From assembly GCF_900220975.1 (NCBI RefSeq), contig NZ_OBQD01000010.1, forward strand, positions 186,001 through 250,000: a stretch of DNA of 64,000 nucleotides. The letters run 5' to 3'. Below are positions 24,468 through 31,653 of the stretch, piece after piece. A program made the translations under genes and the position numbers. Source of the stretch: Rhizobium subbaraonis (GTDB lineage: Bacteria; Pseudomonadota; Alphaproteobacteria; Rhizobiales; Rhizobiaceae). Each line of letters begins with the position of its first letter. The stretch's first letter is position 1. Below the pieces are notes generated by a model that saw only the letters and a list, made by a program, of their open reading frames with translations, ran no database searches and had not been told where the DNA came from.

Positions 24468-24866
24468 ATGTTCCGCGCCCGCCTCGCTGCCCTTGCCTTC
24501 ATGCTCTTGTCCGCCCTTACGGCGGCTGCCGAAACGTACACCCCCGACAGCAACACAGCGCAGGCGATCACCGGGCGCATCGATCTGGACGATGCCGGCA
24601 TAACCTTCGAGAACGGCGCGCATATGGCGTTCGGGGAGCGTGTCGCCGACACGCTGATCTACTTCGAGAAGCCGGTACAGGCCTCCGTCTACCGCATCGC
24701 GGAGCCGAGCGATCCTGTGCTCCTCAACGGCAACAGCTTTTGCGGGCAGCCCGTGACCTATGTCGCGACCTGGGCCGACGGCAAGGACAGGATCGTCATT
24801 GCCTACAATGGCGCAGACGTGCCGAAGAGCGATGAAGGCATGTGCGCGCTGTACGTCTATCAGTAA
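24468..24866 (+). CDS. Secreted protein of unknown function
   Basis: A 132-residue protein with a clear signal peptide (FRARLAALAFMLLSALTAAA, cut before ETYTP). The mature part, about 110 residues, has two cysteines (NSFCGQPVT and GMCALYVYQ) that could form a disulfide, and probable beta strands (VADTLIYFEKPVQASVYRI). AGGAAG precedes the ATG at 24468; an in-frame ATG 54 bases upstream has no such site. It follows the P-type ATPase on the same strand by 113 bases, so cotranscription is possible. I do not recognise the family. Confidence 0.7.
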   Translation: MFRARLAALAFMLLSALTAAAETYTPDSNTAQAITGRIDLDDAGITFENGAHMAFGERVADTLIYFEKPVQASVYRIAEPSDPVLLNGNSFCGQPVTYVATWADGKDRIVIAYNGADVPKSDEGMCALYVYQ

Positions 24867-24917
24867 GCGCCCGGCATACGGCGGCCGGGGCAAGGCGCCC
24901 CCGGGCGACGAGCCTTT

Positions 24918-25835
24918 TCAGCAGGCAACCTGCAGCATCTCCATCGGCCGGCGCTCCATGCGGGCGAAGGCGGCGCGGATATAGTCTGCGACCGCCAGCG
25001 CCGGCGCCTCCGCCTCGTCGGACACGACAAGGCCGATGTGGTAGTGGCCGAGTTCCGGCAGGCCGTCCTTCTCTCCAAGCGCCACCATGTCGTCACCGAC
25101 GAGGAAGCGTGCAAGCGGCGCAACCGCAAGATCGGCGCGGATGGCAGCGCGCTGCCCCATGTGATGGGCGCAGAAATAGGCGACGCGGAACTCGCGGCCG
25201 GATTTCGCAAGCTCTTCAAGCGCCCGCGCCCGCCAGATGCACCCTTCTTCCCATACCGAAACCGGCAGCGGGTTCTTCAGATGCGCGCTGCCGCAGTTCT
25301 TTCCGGCCCAGACGAGCTGCTCCTTCATCAAGAGTTCGCCGGGCGAAGGCATGGAAGCGTCCGGAGCGTTGAAGATCGCCAGATCCAGCCGCCGCTCGGC
25401 GACGGCGCGCCGCAGGCTCGAACTCGTCTCGATCGAAACGTTGACGGCAATCGAAGGGAAGGTCTCGGCAAACCGTCGCAGCACTTCCGGCAGGATCAGT
25501 TCGCCCACGTCGTCGGGTGCACCGAGCCGCACCACGCCGTTCATCTCCGGCATCATGAAGCGAGAGACCGCCTCGTTGCTGAGGGAAAGCAGCCGGCGCG
25601 CATAGGACAGGAGCACCTCGCCGTGATGCGTCAACGTCACCGAACGGGCGTCACGACGAAAGAGGCTGCAGCCCAGCATCTCCTCCAGCTTCTTGATCTG
25701 CATCGAAACGGCGGAAGGTGTGCGGTGCACGGTCTCCGCGGCCGTCGTGAAGTTCCCGGTTTCGGCGATGGCCACGAAAGTTCTGAGAATGTCCAGTTCC
25801 AGCAGCGGCAGCGCCTGGCGCAGCATCAGGTTCAT
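24918..25835 (-). CDS. LysR-family regulator, VtlR-like
   Basis: A 305-residue LysR-type transcription factor. The N-terminal winged helix reads LDILRTFVAIAETGNFTTAAETV and RTPSAVSMQIKKLEEMLGCSLF, followed by a substrate-binding domain (MNGVVRLGAPDDVGELILPEVLRRF). The sequence and the neighbouring DUF1127 genes recall VtlR of Brucella and its rhizobial relatives, which activate small DUF1127 genes. I start at the ATG at 25833-25835, which follows GGGAGAGG; the ATG 15 bases upstream is part of that ribosome-binding region. It is divergent from the first DUF1127 gene, with a dyad between them. The ligand is unknown. Confidence 0.9.
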   Translation of the reverse strand: MNLMLRQALPLLELDILRTFVAIAETGNFTTAAETVHRTPSAVSMQIKKLEEMLGCSLFRRDARSVTLTHHGEVLLSYARRLLSLSNEAVSRFMMPEMNGVVRLGAPDDVGELILPEVLRRFAETFPSIAVNVSIETSSSLRRAVAERRLDLAIFNAPDASMPSPGELLMKEQLVWAGKNCGSAHLKNPLPVSVWEEGCIWRARALEELAKSGREFRVAYFCAHHMGQRAAIRADLAVAPLARFLVGDDMVALGEKDGLPELGHYHIGLVVSDEAEAPALAVADYIRAAFARMERRPMEMLQVAC

Positions 25836-25860
25836 GGCCCTCTCTCCCATTCAATTTATC

Positions 25861-25875
25861 TGATCGTTTAGATCA
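25861..25875. promoter_or_regulatory. Dyad in the LysR/DUF1127 divergent region
   Basis: TGATC-GTTTA-GATCA is a perfect inverted repeat, 26 bases from the LysR start and 79 bases from the DUF1127 start. LysR proteins usually bind such T-N11-A dyads near their own promoter, so this is a candidate operator for the adjacent regulator. Confidence 0.45.
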
Positions 25876-25953
25876 CTCCATTTCGTTTGATTGAACACTC
25901 ATTCGGCGCGATAGTCAATGCAACGAAACCCGGCAAGGAAGAGGTAAGGTGTC

Positions 25954-26160
25954 ATGACTACCGAGAAACCGCACTCGAACGCCGTTCCGTTTGCAATTCG
26001 CGTCGCCGGAAAGGGGTTTGCGCTGTCGATCCGGCAATTTCTCGATGCACAGGCCGCCCGCCGCCTGCGGCGCCGCGCGCAGCGGGAACTCGAAGCACTC
26101 CCCCCGGAATTGCAGAAGGATGTCGGCTGGGAAGGCCGCCTCTTGCATGACAAACGCTGA
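25954..26160 (+). CDS. DUF1127 small protein
   Basis: A 68-residue basic protein with the DUF1127 motif in its C-terminal half: RRLRRRAQRELEALPPELQKDVGW. The strong ribosome-binding region (GGAAGAGGTAAGG) precedes the ATG. In Rhizobiaceae and Brucella, DUF1127 proteins are small arginine-rich factors, some acting on RNA turnover, phosphate or carbon metabolism and some controlled by the LysR protein VtlR. Here the gene is divergent from a VtlR-like regulator and 107 bases from a second DUF1127 gene, making control by that regulator likely. Confidence 0.85.
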   Translation: MTTEKPHSNAVPFAIRVAGKGFALSIRQFLDAQAARRLRRRAQRELEALPPELQKDVGWEGRLLHDKR

Positions 26161-26168
26161 TGCATCGC

Positions 26169-26188
26169 ATCAATTATATTCGATTGAT
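26169..26188. promoter_or_regulatory. AT-rich dyad before second DUF1127 gene
   Basis: ATCAAT-TATATTCG-ATTGAT is a perfect 6-base inverted repeat in an AT-rich patch, nine bases after the stop of the first DUF1127 gene and 80 bases before the second. The arms differ from the 25861-25875 dyad, though TGAT is shared. It may be a separate activator site for the second gene. Confidence 0.4.
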
Positions 26189-26267
26189 TGATGAATAGGG
26201 CCGCGGCATGATGACAATCAAGGTCGCGACCTTTCGAAAACTCCCAAGCTCGAAAGGAACCTGAACA

Positions 26268-26492
26268 ATGAGCATCTTGACGTCGCATTTGCACCATGGG
26301 TCTATAGGCTCGGGTACTTACCGCTATTCGGCCTCCGTCCGCAGCTTTGCCGGCCGGCTCGTCCAGGCATGGCGCCACCACAGGGCGGAAGCTGAACTCG
26401 AAAGCCTGCCGTTCGACGTCCGCAAGGACATCGGTTTTCCGTCTACCGAACAGGGCTCAGACCTGAATGCTCTGCCCAGGAAGACACGATGA
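26268..26492 (+). CDS. DUF1127 small protein, second copy
   Basis: A 74-residue protein with the DUF1127 signature RHHRAEAELESLPFDVRKDIGF, preceded by a His/Ser/Gly-rich N-terminus (SHLHHGSIGSG). The ribosome-binding site is AAAGGAAC. It differs enough from the first copy that the pair is not a recent duplication. A strong terminator follows at 26537-26586. Regulation by the neighbouring LysR is inferred from context only. Confidence 0.85.
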   Translation: MSILTSHLHHGSIGSGTYRYSASVRSFAGRLVQAWRHHRAEAELESLPFDVRKDIGFPSTEQGSDLNALPRKTR

Positions 26493-26536
26493 GCGCGGAT
26501 TGTCCGCAATCCACTCCCAAGACGACCATCTCAATT

Positions 26537-26586
26537 CGCCAGGTCTGAAATCGCTCGATGCGATCACCAGCCTGGCGATTTCTTTT
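26537..26586 (+). terminator. Intrinsic terminator after DUF1127 gene
   Basis: CGCCAGG (26537-26543) pairs with CCTGGCG (26571-26577), enclosing an inner ATCGC/GCGAT hairpin, and ATTTCTTTT follows. It closes the DUF1127 transcript 45 bases after the stop and faces the end of the minus-strand acetyltransferase gene. Confidence 0.75.
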
Positions 26587-26641
26587 CCAGCCATCCAAAC
26601 GCCATCGGACGCCCTGAGAGTACCGCCGTTCGGTTGGTAGA

Positions 26642-27238
26642 CTATCCCCGCAGGATCGGTATCTGCGGTGCCGCATGTTCCGGCAGCACGCCCGTCAGCC
26701 GCGGATCGTCGAAGACCTCGACCATGCGCTCATAGGGCACGAAACCGGAGCGGATGTAGAAATCCAGTGCTTGCGGGCTGTCGAGGCTGCAGGTGTGCAC
26801 CCAGAAGCGCGAAATCGGCCTCGACCAGGCGCGCTCGATTGCCCGGTTCATCAGCCATCGGCCCAGGCCCTGCCCTATCACGTTGCTGGTCAGGCCGAAA
26901 AATGCGAGCTCGCATTGGTCCTGCTCGCGGAAGTCCAGTTCGAGGATGCCTTCGGCGCGCCCGCCCGACACGACGGCGTAGACCTCGACACGAGGGTCCT
27001 CAAGAATCGCCGCAAGCGCGTCGTCGCCGAGCACCAGCCGCGAACCCCACAGCCAGTCGCCTCCCACGCGCAGATAGAGATCGCGATACCAGTCCAGCCC
27101 CGGCTTCTCCTGACGTTCCAGCGTGACGCCCTCCGGCACCAGGTCGCGTGCCGCCTTCACCGGTGTCCGCATTTCCAGGCACGTCACCGCGGCCACCAGT
27201 TTCCCGGCCGGAACTTTCGTGTAGCCGTCGACAAGCAT
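26642..27238 (-). CDS. GNAT family N-acetyltransferase
   Basis: A 198-residue protein with the acetyl-CoA binding motif near LTSNVIGQGLGRWLMNRAIERAW and the downstream strand FWVHTCSLDSPQALDFYIRSGF, both typical of GNAT enzymes. The substrate is unknown. I start at the ATG at 27236-27238, after a good GGGAGAG site; the ATG 18 bases upstream overlaps that site. It is divergent from the GlxA-like regulator across a 291-base region that contains two strong palindromes. Confidence 0.85.
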   Translation of the reverse strand: MLVDGYTKVPAGKLVAAVTCLEMRTPVKAARDLVPEGVTLERQEKPGLDWYRDLYLRVGGDWLWGSRLVLGDDALAAILEDPRVEVYAVVSGGRAEGILELDFREQDQCELAFFGLTSNVIGQGLGRWLMNRAIERAWSRPISRFWVHTCSLDSPQALDFYIRSGFVPYERMVEVFDDPRLTGVLPEHAAPQIPILRG

Positions 27239-27282
27239 ATGTCTCTCCCAGAACATTCAGACCGCACCTACATAGGCTGTCG

Positions 27283-27319
27283 CGCGCGCCAATGGAACAG
27301 CCCACGTCGGTGGCGCGCG
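27283..27319. promoter_or_regulatory. Long GC-rich inverted repeat in divergent region
   Basis: CGCGCGCCA (27283-27291) and TGGCGCGCG (27311-27319) are perfect 9-base arms separated by 19 bases, followed on the plus strand by GTTTTCG. It lies 45 bases upstream of the acetyltransferase start. No plus-strand gene ends before it, so an operator or a structured leader is likelier than a terminator. Confidence 0.4.
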
Positions 27320-27484
27320 GTTTTCGAGAAGGCAGGGGTGTGGAAAATGCTCAAGCGCCCAAAATCCGGGCCATTGCACACATTTTGATGCATCGCGGCC
27401 GCCTGTTCGCGCAGCGATGGTCGGGCCCCATCTTCACAGTCGCACCATTCCATGCAAATGTCGCAAACAGACAATCCAGATGGC

Positions 27485-27501
27485 GCGTCTTCATAAGACG
27501 C
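27485..27501 (+). promoter_or_regulatory. Palindrome in leader of GlxA-like regulator
   Basis: GCGTCTT-CAT-AAGACGC has perfect 7-base arms around a 3-base loop, 28 bases before the regulator's ATG. It could be an autoregulatory operator or a hairpin in the mRNA leader that limits translation. Confidence 0.45.
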
Positions 27502-27529
27502 TTGGGAATAAAACCAGAGCGGAACTCCC

Positions 27530-28543
27530 ATGACCAAGACAGCTGCAAAAAAGCGTTCGCTTGTGTTCTTCCTCGTGCCCAACTTCTCGATGCTGCCGTT
27601 CTCTGCAGCCATCGAGGCGCTACGCATCGCCAACCGCATGCTCGGCTATGAGGCCTATAGCTGGCGCCTTGCCTCGACCGACGGCCAGCAGGTCGTTTCG
27701 TCGAGCGGCATCGGCCTTGAGGTCAATTCGTCGCTCGCCGACGAACGGAAGTATCTCGGCGGGGAAAGCCGCCCCTCGATGGTTCTGGTCTGTTCCGGTG
27801 TCTACGTCGAGGATTTTAGCAACAAGTCGGTCAATGCCTGGCTGCGCGAAGCCTACAACCGCGGCGTCGCGATCGGCTCGCTCTGTACGGGCGCGCATGT
27901 GCTTGCTCAGGCGGGCCTGCTGAACGGAAAGCGCTGCGCCATCCACTGGGAAAACCTGCCGGGCTTTGCCGAAGCCTATCCGCAGGCCGAGGTTTACGCC
28001 GATCTCTATGAGATCGACAGCAACATCTACACCTGCGCCGGCGGCACCGCCTCGCTGGACATGATGCTAAACCTGATCGACCAGGACTTCGGCGAAACAC
28101 TCGTCAACAGCGTCTGCGAACAAGCCCTGACCGATCGCGTGCGCGGGCCGCATGACCGCCAGCGCCTGCCCCTGCGCGCCCGCCTCGGCGTGCAGAACTC
28201 CAAGGTTCTGTCCATCATCGAGCTGATGGAAAACAACCTTTCCGAACCGCTCTCGCTGCTGGAGATCGCCGATAGTGCAGATCTTTCCCGCCGCCAGATC
28301 GAACGCCTTTTCCGCCAGGAAATGGGACGCTCGCCGGCCCGCTACTATCTCGAGATCAGGCTCGACCGCGCGCGCCACCTGCTGGTGCAGTCGTCGATGC
28401 CTGTCGTCGAAGTGGCGGTCGCCTGCGGCTTCGTCTCGGCCTCGCACTTTTCCAAGTGTTACCGCGAACTCTACAACCGTTCGCCGCAGCAGGAACGCGC
28501 CGATCGCAAGCTGATGGTACCGGCCGCAGCGGCGGCCCGTTGA
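27530..28543 (+). CDS. GlxA/GbdR-like AraC-family regulator
   Basis: A 337-residue transcription factor. The N-terminal half is a DJ-1/PfpI-like amidotransferase domain (LVFFLVPNFSMLPFSAAIEALRIAN; GVAIGSLCTGAHVLAQAG with the Cys elbow), and the C-terminal third is an AraC helix-turn-helix pair (LLEIADSADLSRRQIERLF; VVEVAVACGFVSASHFSKCYR). This is the architecture of GbdR, CdhR and ArgR-type sensors of betaines, carnitine and amino acids. Given the betaine importer, bmt and MttB-like genes in the window, a betaine-type ligand is a reasonable guess but nothing here proves it. The 7-base palindrome just upstream may be its own operator. Confidence 0.88.
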   Translation: MTKTAAKKRSLVFFLVPNFSMLPFSAAIEALRIANRMLGYEAYSWRLASTDGQQVVSSSGIGLEVNSSLADERKYLGGESRPSMVLVCSGVYVEDFSNKSVNAWLREAYNRGVAIGSLCTGAHVLAQAGLLNGKRCAIHWENLPGFAEAYPQAEVYADLYEIDSNIYTCAGGTASLDMMLNLIDQDFGETLVNSVCEQALTDRVRGPHDRQRLPLRARLGVQNSKVLSIIELMENNLSEPLSLLEIADSADLSRRQIERLFRQEMGRSPARYYLEIRLDRARHLLVQSSMPVVEVAVACGFVSASHFSKCYRELYNRSPQQERADRKLMVPAAAAAR

Positions 28544-28582
28544 GGTGAAGCCTGTGCCGGCCGAAAGCGGAAAGCGTTCGGC

Positions 28583-28598
28583 CGCCGTTGAAACGGCG
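28583..28598. terminator. Short hairpin between convergent genes
   Basis: CGCCGTT and AACGGCG form a tight 6-7 bp stem about 40 bases after the GlxA-like stop. There is only a short CTT after it and no T-run, so it is at best a weak terminator. The diguanylate cyclase gene converges from the right. Confidence 0.3.
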
Positions 28599-28673
28599 CT
28601 TAGCGCTGCATTGCGGGCATGTCGCTGAAGACGAATAAGTGGTTGAAAGCGCCGTTGAATCGGGGCGCGCCGT

Positions 28674-30020
28674 TCAGTAGGCGGCCGCCCGCCTGGCCGC
28701 CAGCGTGGCTTCGAGCGCCAGCACCGAGAAGACCCGGTTGCGACCGCCATGCTTGGCCATGTAGAGGAACTGATCGGCGGCGTTCAGGTGGTTATCGAAG
28801 GCCTCTTCGGCCTCGATCGCCGCAACGCCTATCGATACGGTGATCGTCACCGGCTCCCCGTCCGCCTCGATCGGCGTGGCCGCCAGTTCCTTGCGCAGGC
28901 CGTCGCAACAGGCGACAGCCTCGGCAAGGTCGAGATCCTCGAACAGCATGCCGAATTCCTCCCCGCCGAGCCGCGCCAGCAAGTGGCGGCCGCCCAGCCG
29001 CGCCTTCAGCTGGCGTGACACGTCCTTCAGCACCATGTCGCCGACCTCGTGGCCGTAAGTGTCGTTCAGGCGCTTGAAGTGATCGATGTCGAGGATCGCG
29101 ATGGAAGCCTTTTCGCCGCGGCGTATGGCCTTGTCCACCAGGCGCTTGCCTGTCTCGAAGAAATAGCGCCGGTTATAGACGTCTGTGAGGTAGTCGCGCG
29201 ACGCAGCCATGCTGAGCGCCTGGATGCGCTTGTGGATCGCAGCCAGATGCAGCAGGCGCGACGTGAACTCGTCGGCGCAGAACGGCTTGCGGATGAACTC
29301 GTCGCCACCGGCCTTCAGGAACCGCGGTGCCGCCATGTCGTCCGCCCTGCCCGACAGCCCGACCACCCGAACGCCCATGTCCGTATATCGCCTGCGAATT
29401 TCGGCCAGCACCATCAGGCCTTCGTAATCCGGGCAGTCGAGATCCAGCAGCACCAGGTCGATGTCGCGCTCGGCATCGAGCACTTCAAGCGCCTGGGCGC
29501 CTTCAACCGCAATGATCACTTCGAAGCGCTGCCGTTGCAGCAGGCTGTGCTCCTGCTCCATGCAGCCCTCGGACGGCTTCACGATCAGCGCCTTTGTCCG
29601 CTCGCTGGCAAGGATCCGGTCGACGCTGACGACGACCTGCTGGATGGCGGACGGACTGTCCTTGACCACGTAATCGAGAACGCCCTTGGCCAATATCTTG
29701 TCCCGTGTCGCGTCTCCGAACGAACCGGTGAAGACGAGCGGGCGGATATTTTCGCCGAGTAGGAAATCGAGCGCCTCGCAGTCCGGCGCGCCGGGAAGGT
29801 TCAGGTCGACGATGGCAAGGCCGAACTCCACCTCCTGCTTTGCGACCACGGTGCGAAGGCTCTTCATGTCGGCGCAGTGGACGACACGCACGCCGAGCTC
29901 GGATTCCAGCCGGAAGCGGATCGCCGTCGAGAACATCCGCGAATCTTCGACGAGAAGGACGGAGCGACCGCCATGGCGCAGGAACGCAACCTCGCGGTGC
30001 CGTTTCCGTTTCAATGCCAC
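28674..30020 (-). CDS. PleD-like diguanylate cyclase (REC-REC-GGDEF)
   Basis: A 448-residue response regulator. The first receiver (about residues 19-130, SVLLVEDSRMF; phospho-acceptor Asp in LAIVDLNLPG) is followed by a second (about 141-255, VLLDLDCPD; C-terminal RKPF) and a GGDEF domain with the intact active site LGGEEFGML, so it should make cyclic di-GMP. The product-inhibition I-site RxxD expected just before GGEEF is replaced by GGRH, so feedback inhibition may be lost. The start is GTG at 30018-30020 after GGGAGAGG. The next gene upstream encodes a related two-receiver protein; no histidine kinase is in the window. Confidence 0.92.
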   Translation of the reverse strand: MALKRKRHREVAFLRHGGRSVLLVEDSRMFSTAIRFRLESELGVRVVHCADMKSLRTVVAKQEVEFGLAIVDLNLPGAPDCEALDFLLGENIRPLVFTGSFGDATRDKILAKGVLDYVVKDSPSAIQQVVVSVDRILASERTKALIVKPSEGCMEQEHSLLQRQRFEVIIAVEGAQALEVLDAERDIDLVLLDLDCPDYEGLMVLAEIRRRYTDMGVRVVGLSGRADDMAAPRFLKAGGDEFIRKPFCADEFTSRLLHLAAIHKRIQALSMAASRDYLTDVYNRRYFFETGKRLVDKAIRRGEKASIAILDIDHFKRLNDTYGHEVGDMVLKDVSRQLKARLGGRHLLARLGGEEFGMLFEDLDLAEAVACCDGLRKELAATPIEADGEPVTITVSIGVAAIEAEEAFDNHLNAADQFLYMAKHGGRNRVFSVLALEATLAARRAAAY

Positions 30021-30151
30021 GCCCTCTCCCGTTCACATCGCTTTGCGCGCATTACAACCACAGGGTTTTACCATGCCGTTAATTCCGCAGAACTATCTCA
30101 CGTTACGTGAGATCGAAACGCCGGCTTCGGCTCACCGCGTGCTTGCAAGCC

Positions 30152-30979
30152 CTACGCCGCACGCCGGGCATGGGCGATCCTGATCTGCGTCAGCGTGTCG
30201 AGGTTCTGGTTGACGCGGCAATAGAATTCCTCGTCGATGAAGGGGCGCAGGATGAAGTCGTTTCCGCCGGCCTTGAGGAAGCGGGCCGACAATAGCCGAT
30301 CTGTCGATGACGATACGCCGATGATGCGCAGCTGGTGCGATCCCATGAAGGCGCGAATGCGCCGGGTCAGCTCGAAGCCGTCGATGTCGGGCATGTTGTA
30401 GTCAGTCACCATCAGGCCGATATCCGGATTGGCCTGCAGGATTGAGAGCGCGGCCGCTCCGCTGTCGGCGGTGCTGACCCGGAAATTGTAACGCTTGAGG
30501 CGCGTCGAAAGCAGCGCCCTCGCCGTGGGGCTGTCGTCTACGATCAGGACGTGATGATCGTGGTTGGTGAGGAAGCGGCAAACGGATTCGGCCAGCATGT
30601 CGACGGCGAACACGTTGTCCTTGATGATGTAATCGACGATTTCCTTCGACAGCAGCTGGTCGCGCGTCTGTTGCTGGAACGTGCCGGTGAAGACGATCGT
30701 CGGCACGCTCAGATCCACCAGGTAGTTCAGCGCCTCGCCCTTCTCGGCACCGGGCAGGTTGATGTTGGAGATGGCCAGCGTGATCGGCGTCGACGAGCGC
30801 TCGTAGCTCTCCTCCAACTCCAGGAAATTGCGGCAGATCTCGACCTCGATGTCGAAAAGCTCCTTCAGCCGCATACCGATCATGGAGGTGAAGACATTCG
30901 AGTCCTCAACGAGCAGGATGCGATGGTGGGAGAGCGACTCGCCGGAATACTGCATGCCGGAGATACCAATGAACGACAT
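30152..30979 (-). CDS. Two-receiver response regulator with degenerate first receiver
   Basis: A 275-residue protein with two CheY-like domains and no output domain. The second (about residues 137-255) is complete: VLIVDDSPTAR, phospho-acceptor Asp in LMVTDYNMPD, and a C-terminal LRPF. In the first, ILLVEDSNVF keeps the acid pair, but the phospho-acceptor position reads AISNINLPG, with Asn instead of Asp, so it should not be phosphorylated. Its first receiver aligns with the first receiver of the neighbouring diguanylate cyclase (LPGA...EAL...FTG...TRD...DYI/VVKD), so the two genes are related. It probably passes or gates signals to that cyclase. The ATG at 30977-30979 is used; upstream sequence is not coding-like. 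Confidence 0.9.
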   Translation of the reverse strand: MSFIGISGMQYSGESLSHHRILLVEDSNVFTSMIGMRLKELFDIEVEICRNFLELEESYERSSTPITLAISNINLPGAEKGEALNYLVDLSVPTIVFTGTFQQQTRDQLLSKEIVDYIIKDNVFAVDMLAESVCRFLTNHDHHVLIVDDSPTARALLSTRLKRYNFRVSTADSGAAALSILQANPDIGLMVTDYNMPDIDGFELTRRIRAFMGSHQLRIIGVSSSTDRLLSARFLKAGGNDFILRPFIDEEFYCRVNQNLDTLTQIRIAHARRAA

Positions 30980-31214
30980 CGTGTGCCTTGTGATGTAAGG
31001 GTTTTCGCGCTGCCGCCGGTTCTGGCGTGGTTGGAAAGGCAGCACCGGACCTGTGCATGGTCCCGTCCGAAGGGATCTTCCACTCTTCGGGTAACAGGCG
31101 AACAACTAAGCGCAACGTTTTTGAGAAAGCGTTAAAGCGCGATCCCGACAACTCCGTAAGTCATGGCGCGGAAAGTGCTTTCTCGCGCCGCCACAACCGG
31201 ATCGATCGGACATG

Positions 31215-31244
31215 AAAAAACGGCGCCGGCAGGAGCCTGCGCCG
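31215..31244 (-). terminator. Intrinsic terminator of small secreted protein gene
   Basis: On the minus strand CGGCGCAGG and CCTGCCGGCGCCG form a strong GC stem with a small bulge, followed directly by six T residues (31220-31215). It begins about 20 bases after the stop of the gene at 31266. Confidence 0.8.
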
Positions 31245-31265
31245 CTTTGCAAATCGGCTTCGATT

Positions 31266-31529
31266 CTACTTGATGACCGCGGCACCGCCGCTGATTTCCA
31301 CCGTCTCATCGCCGTTCAGCGCCACCCGGTCGCCATTCGGCAGGGTAACGAAGCAGCCCGACGGGCATACAGATTCAGTCTGCCCGGCCCCGACGGCGAC
31401 CTCGGAACGGCTGCCGTCCTCCACGATCGTCAGCACGACCGCGTCGGCATCCTTGTTGGTGATCGATGCTGCAAAAGCCGGGGCAGCGACCACCGTCGAC
31501 ATAAGCAGCATTGCAAGCATTCGCGTCAT
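31266..31529 (-). CDS. Small secreted protein
   Basis: An 87-residue protein with a signal peptide (MLAMLLMSTVVAAPAFA) and a mature part of about 66 residues that looks all-beta (DAVVLTIVEDGSRSEVAVGAG, FVTLPNGDRVALNG) with one CPSGC pair capable of a disulfide. A good terminator follows, supporting a real monocistronic gene. Similar small periplasmic proteins are common in Rhizobiaceae, but I know no function. An ATG three codons later is an alternative start. Confidence 0.75.
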   Translation of the reverse strand: MTRMLAMLLMSTVVAAPAFAASITNKDADAVVLTIVEDGSRSEVAVGAGQTESVCPSGCFVTLPNGDRVALNGDETVEISGGAAVIK

Positions 31530-31653
31530 TTATACCCGGCGTCGAGCGCCGCCCCTGTTGCAAACCCCAAGTCGAACGTAGCCGCACTCGGAAGGATTTG
31601 CATGTGTTTTATGCCCGCGATGCTGAATATGGCGTGAATGAGGCATTCAGCGT

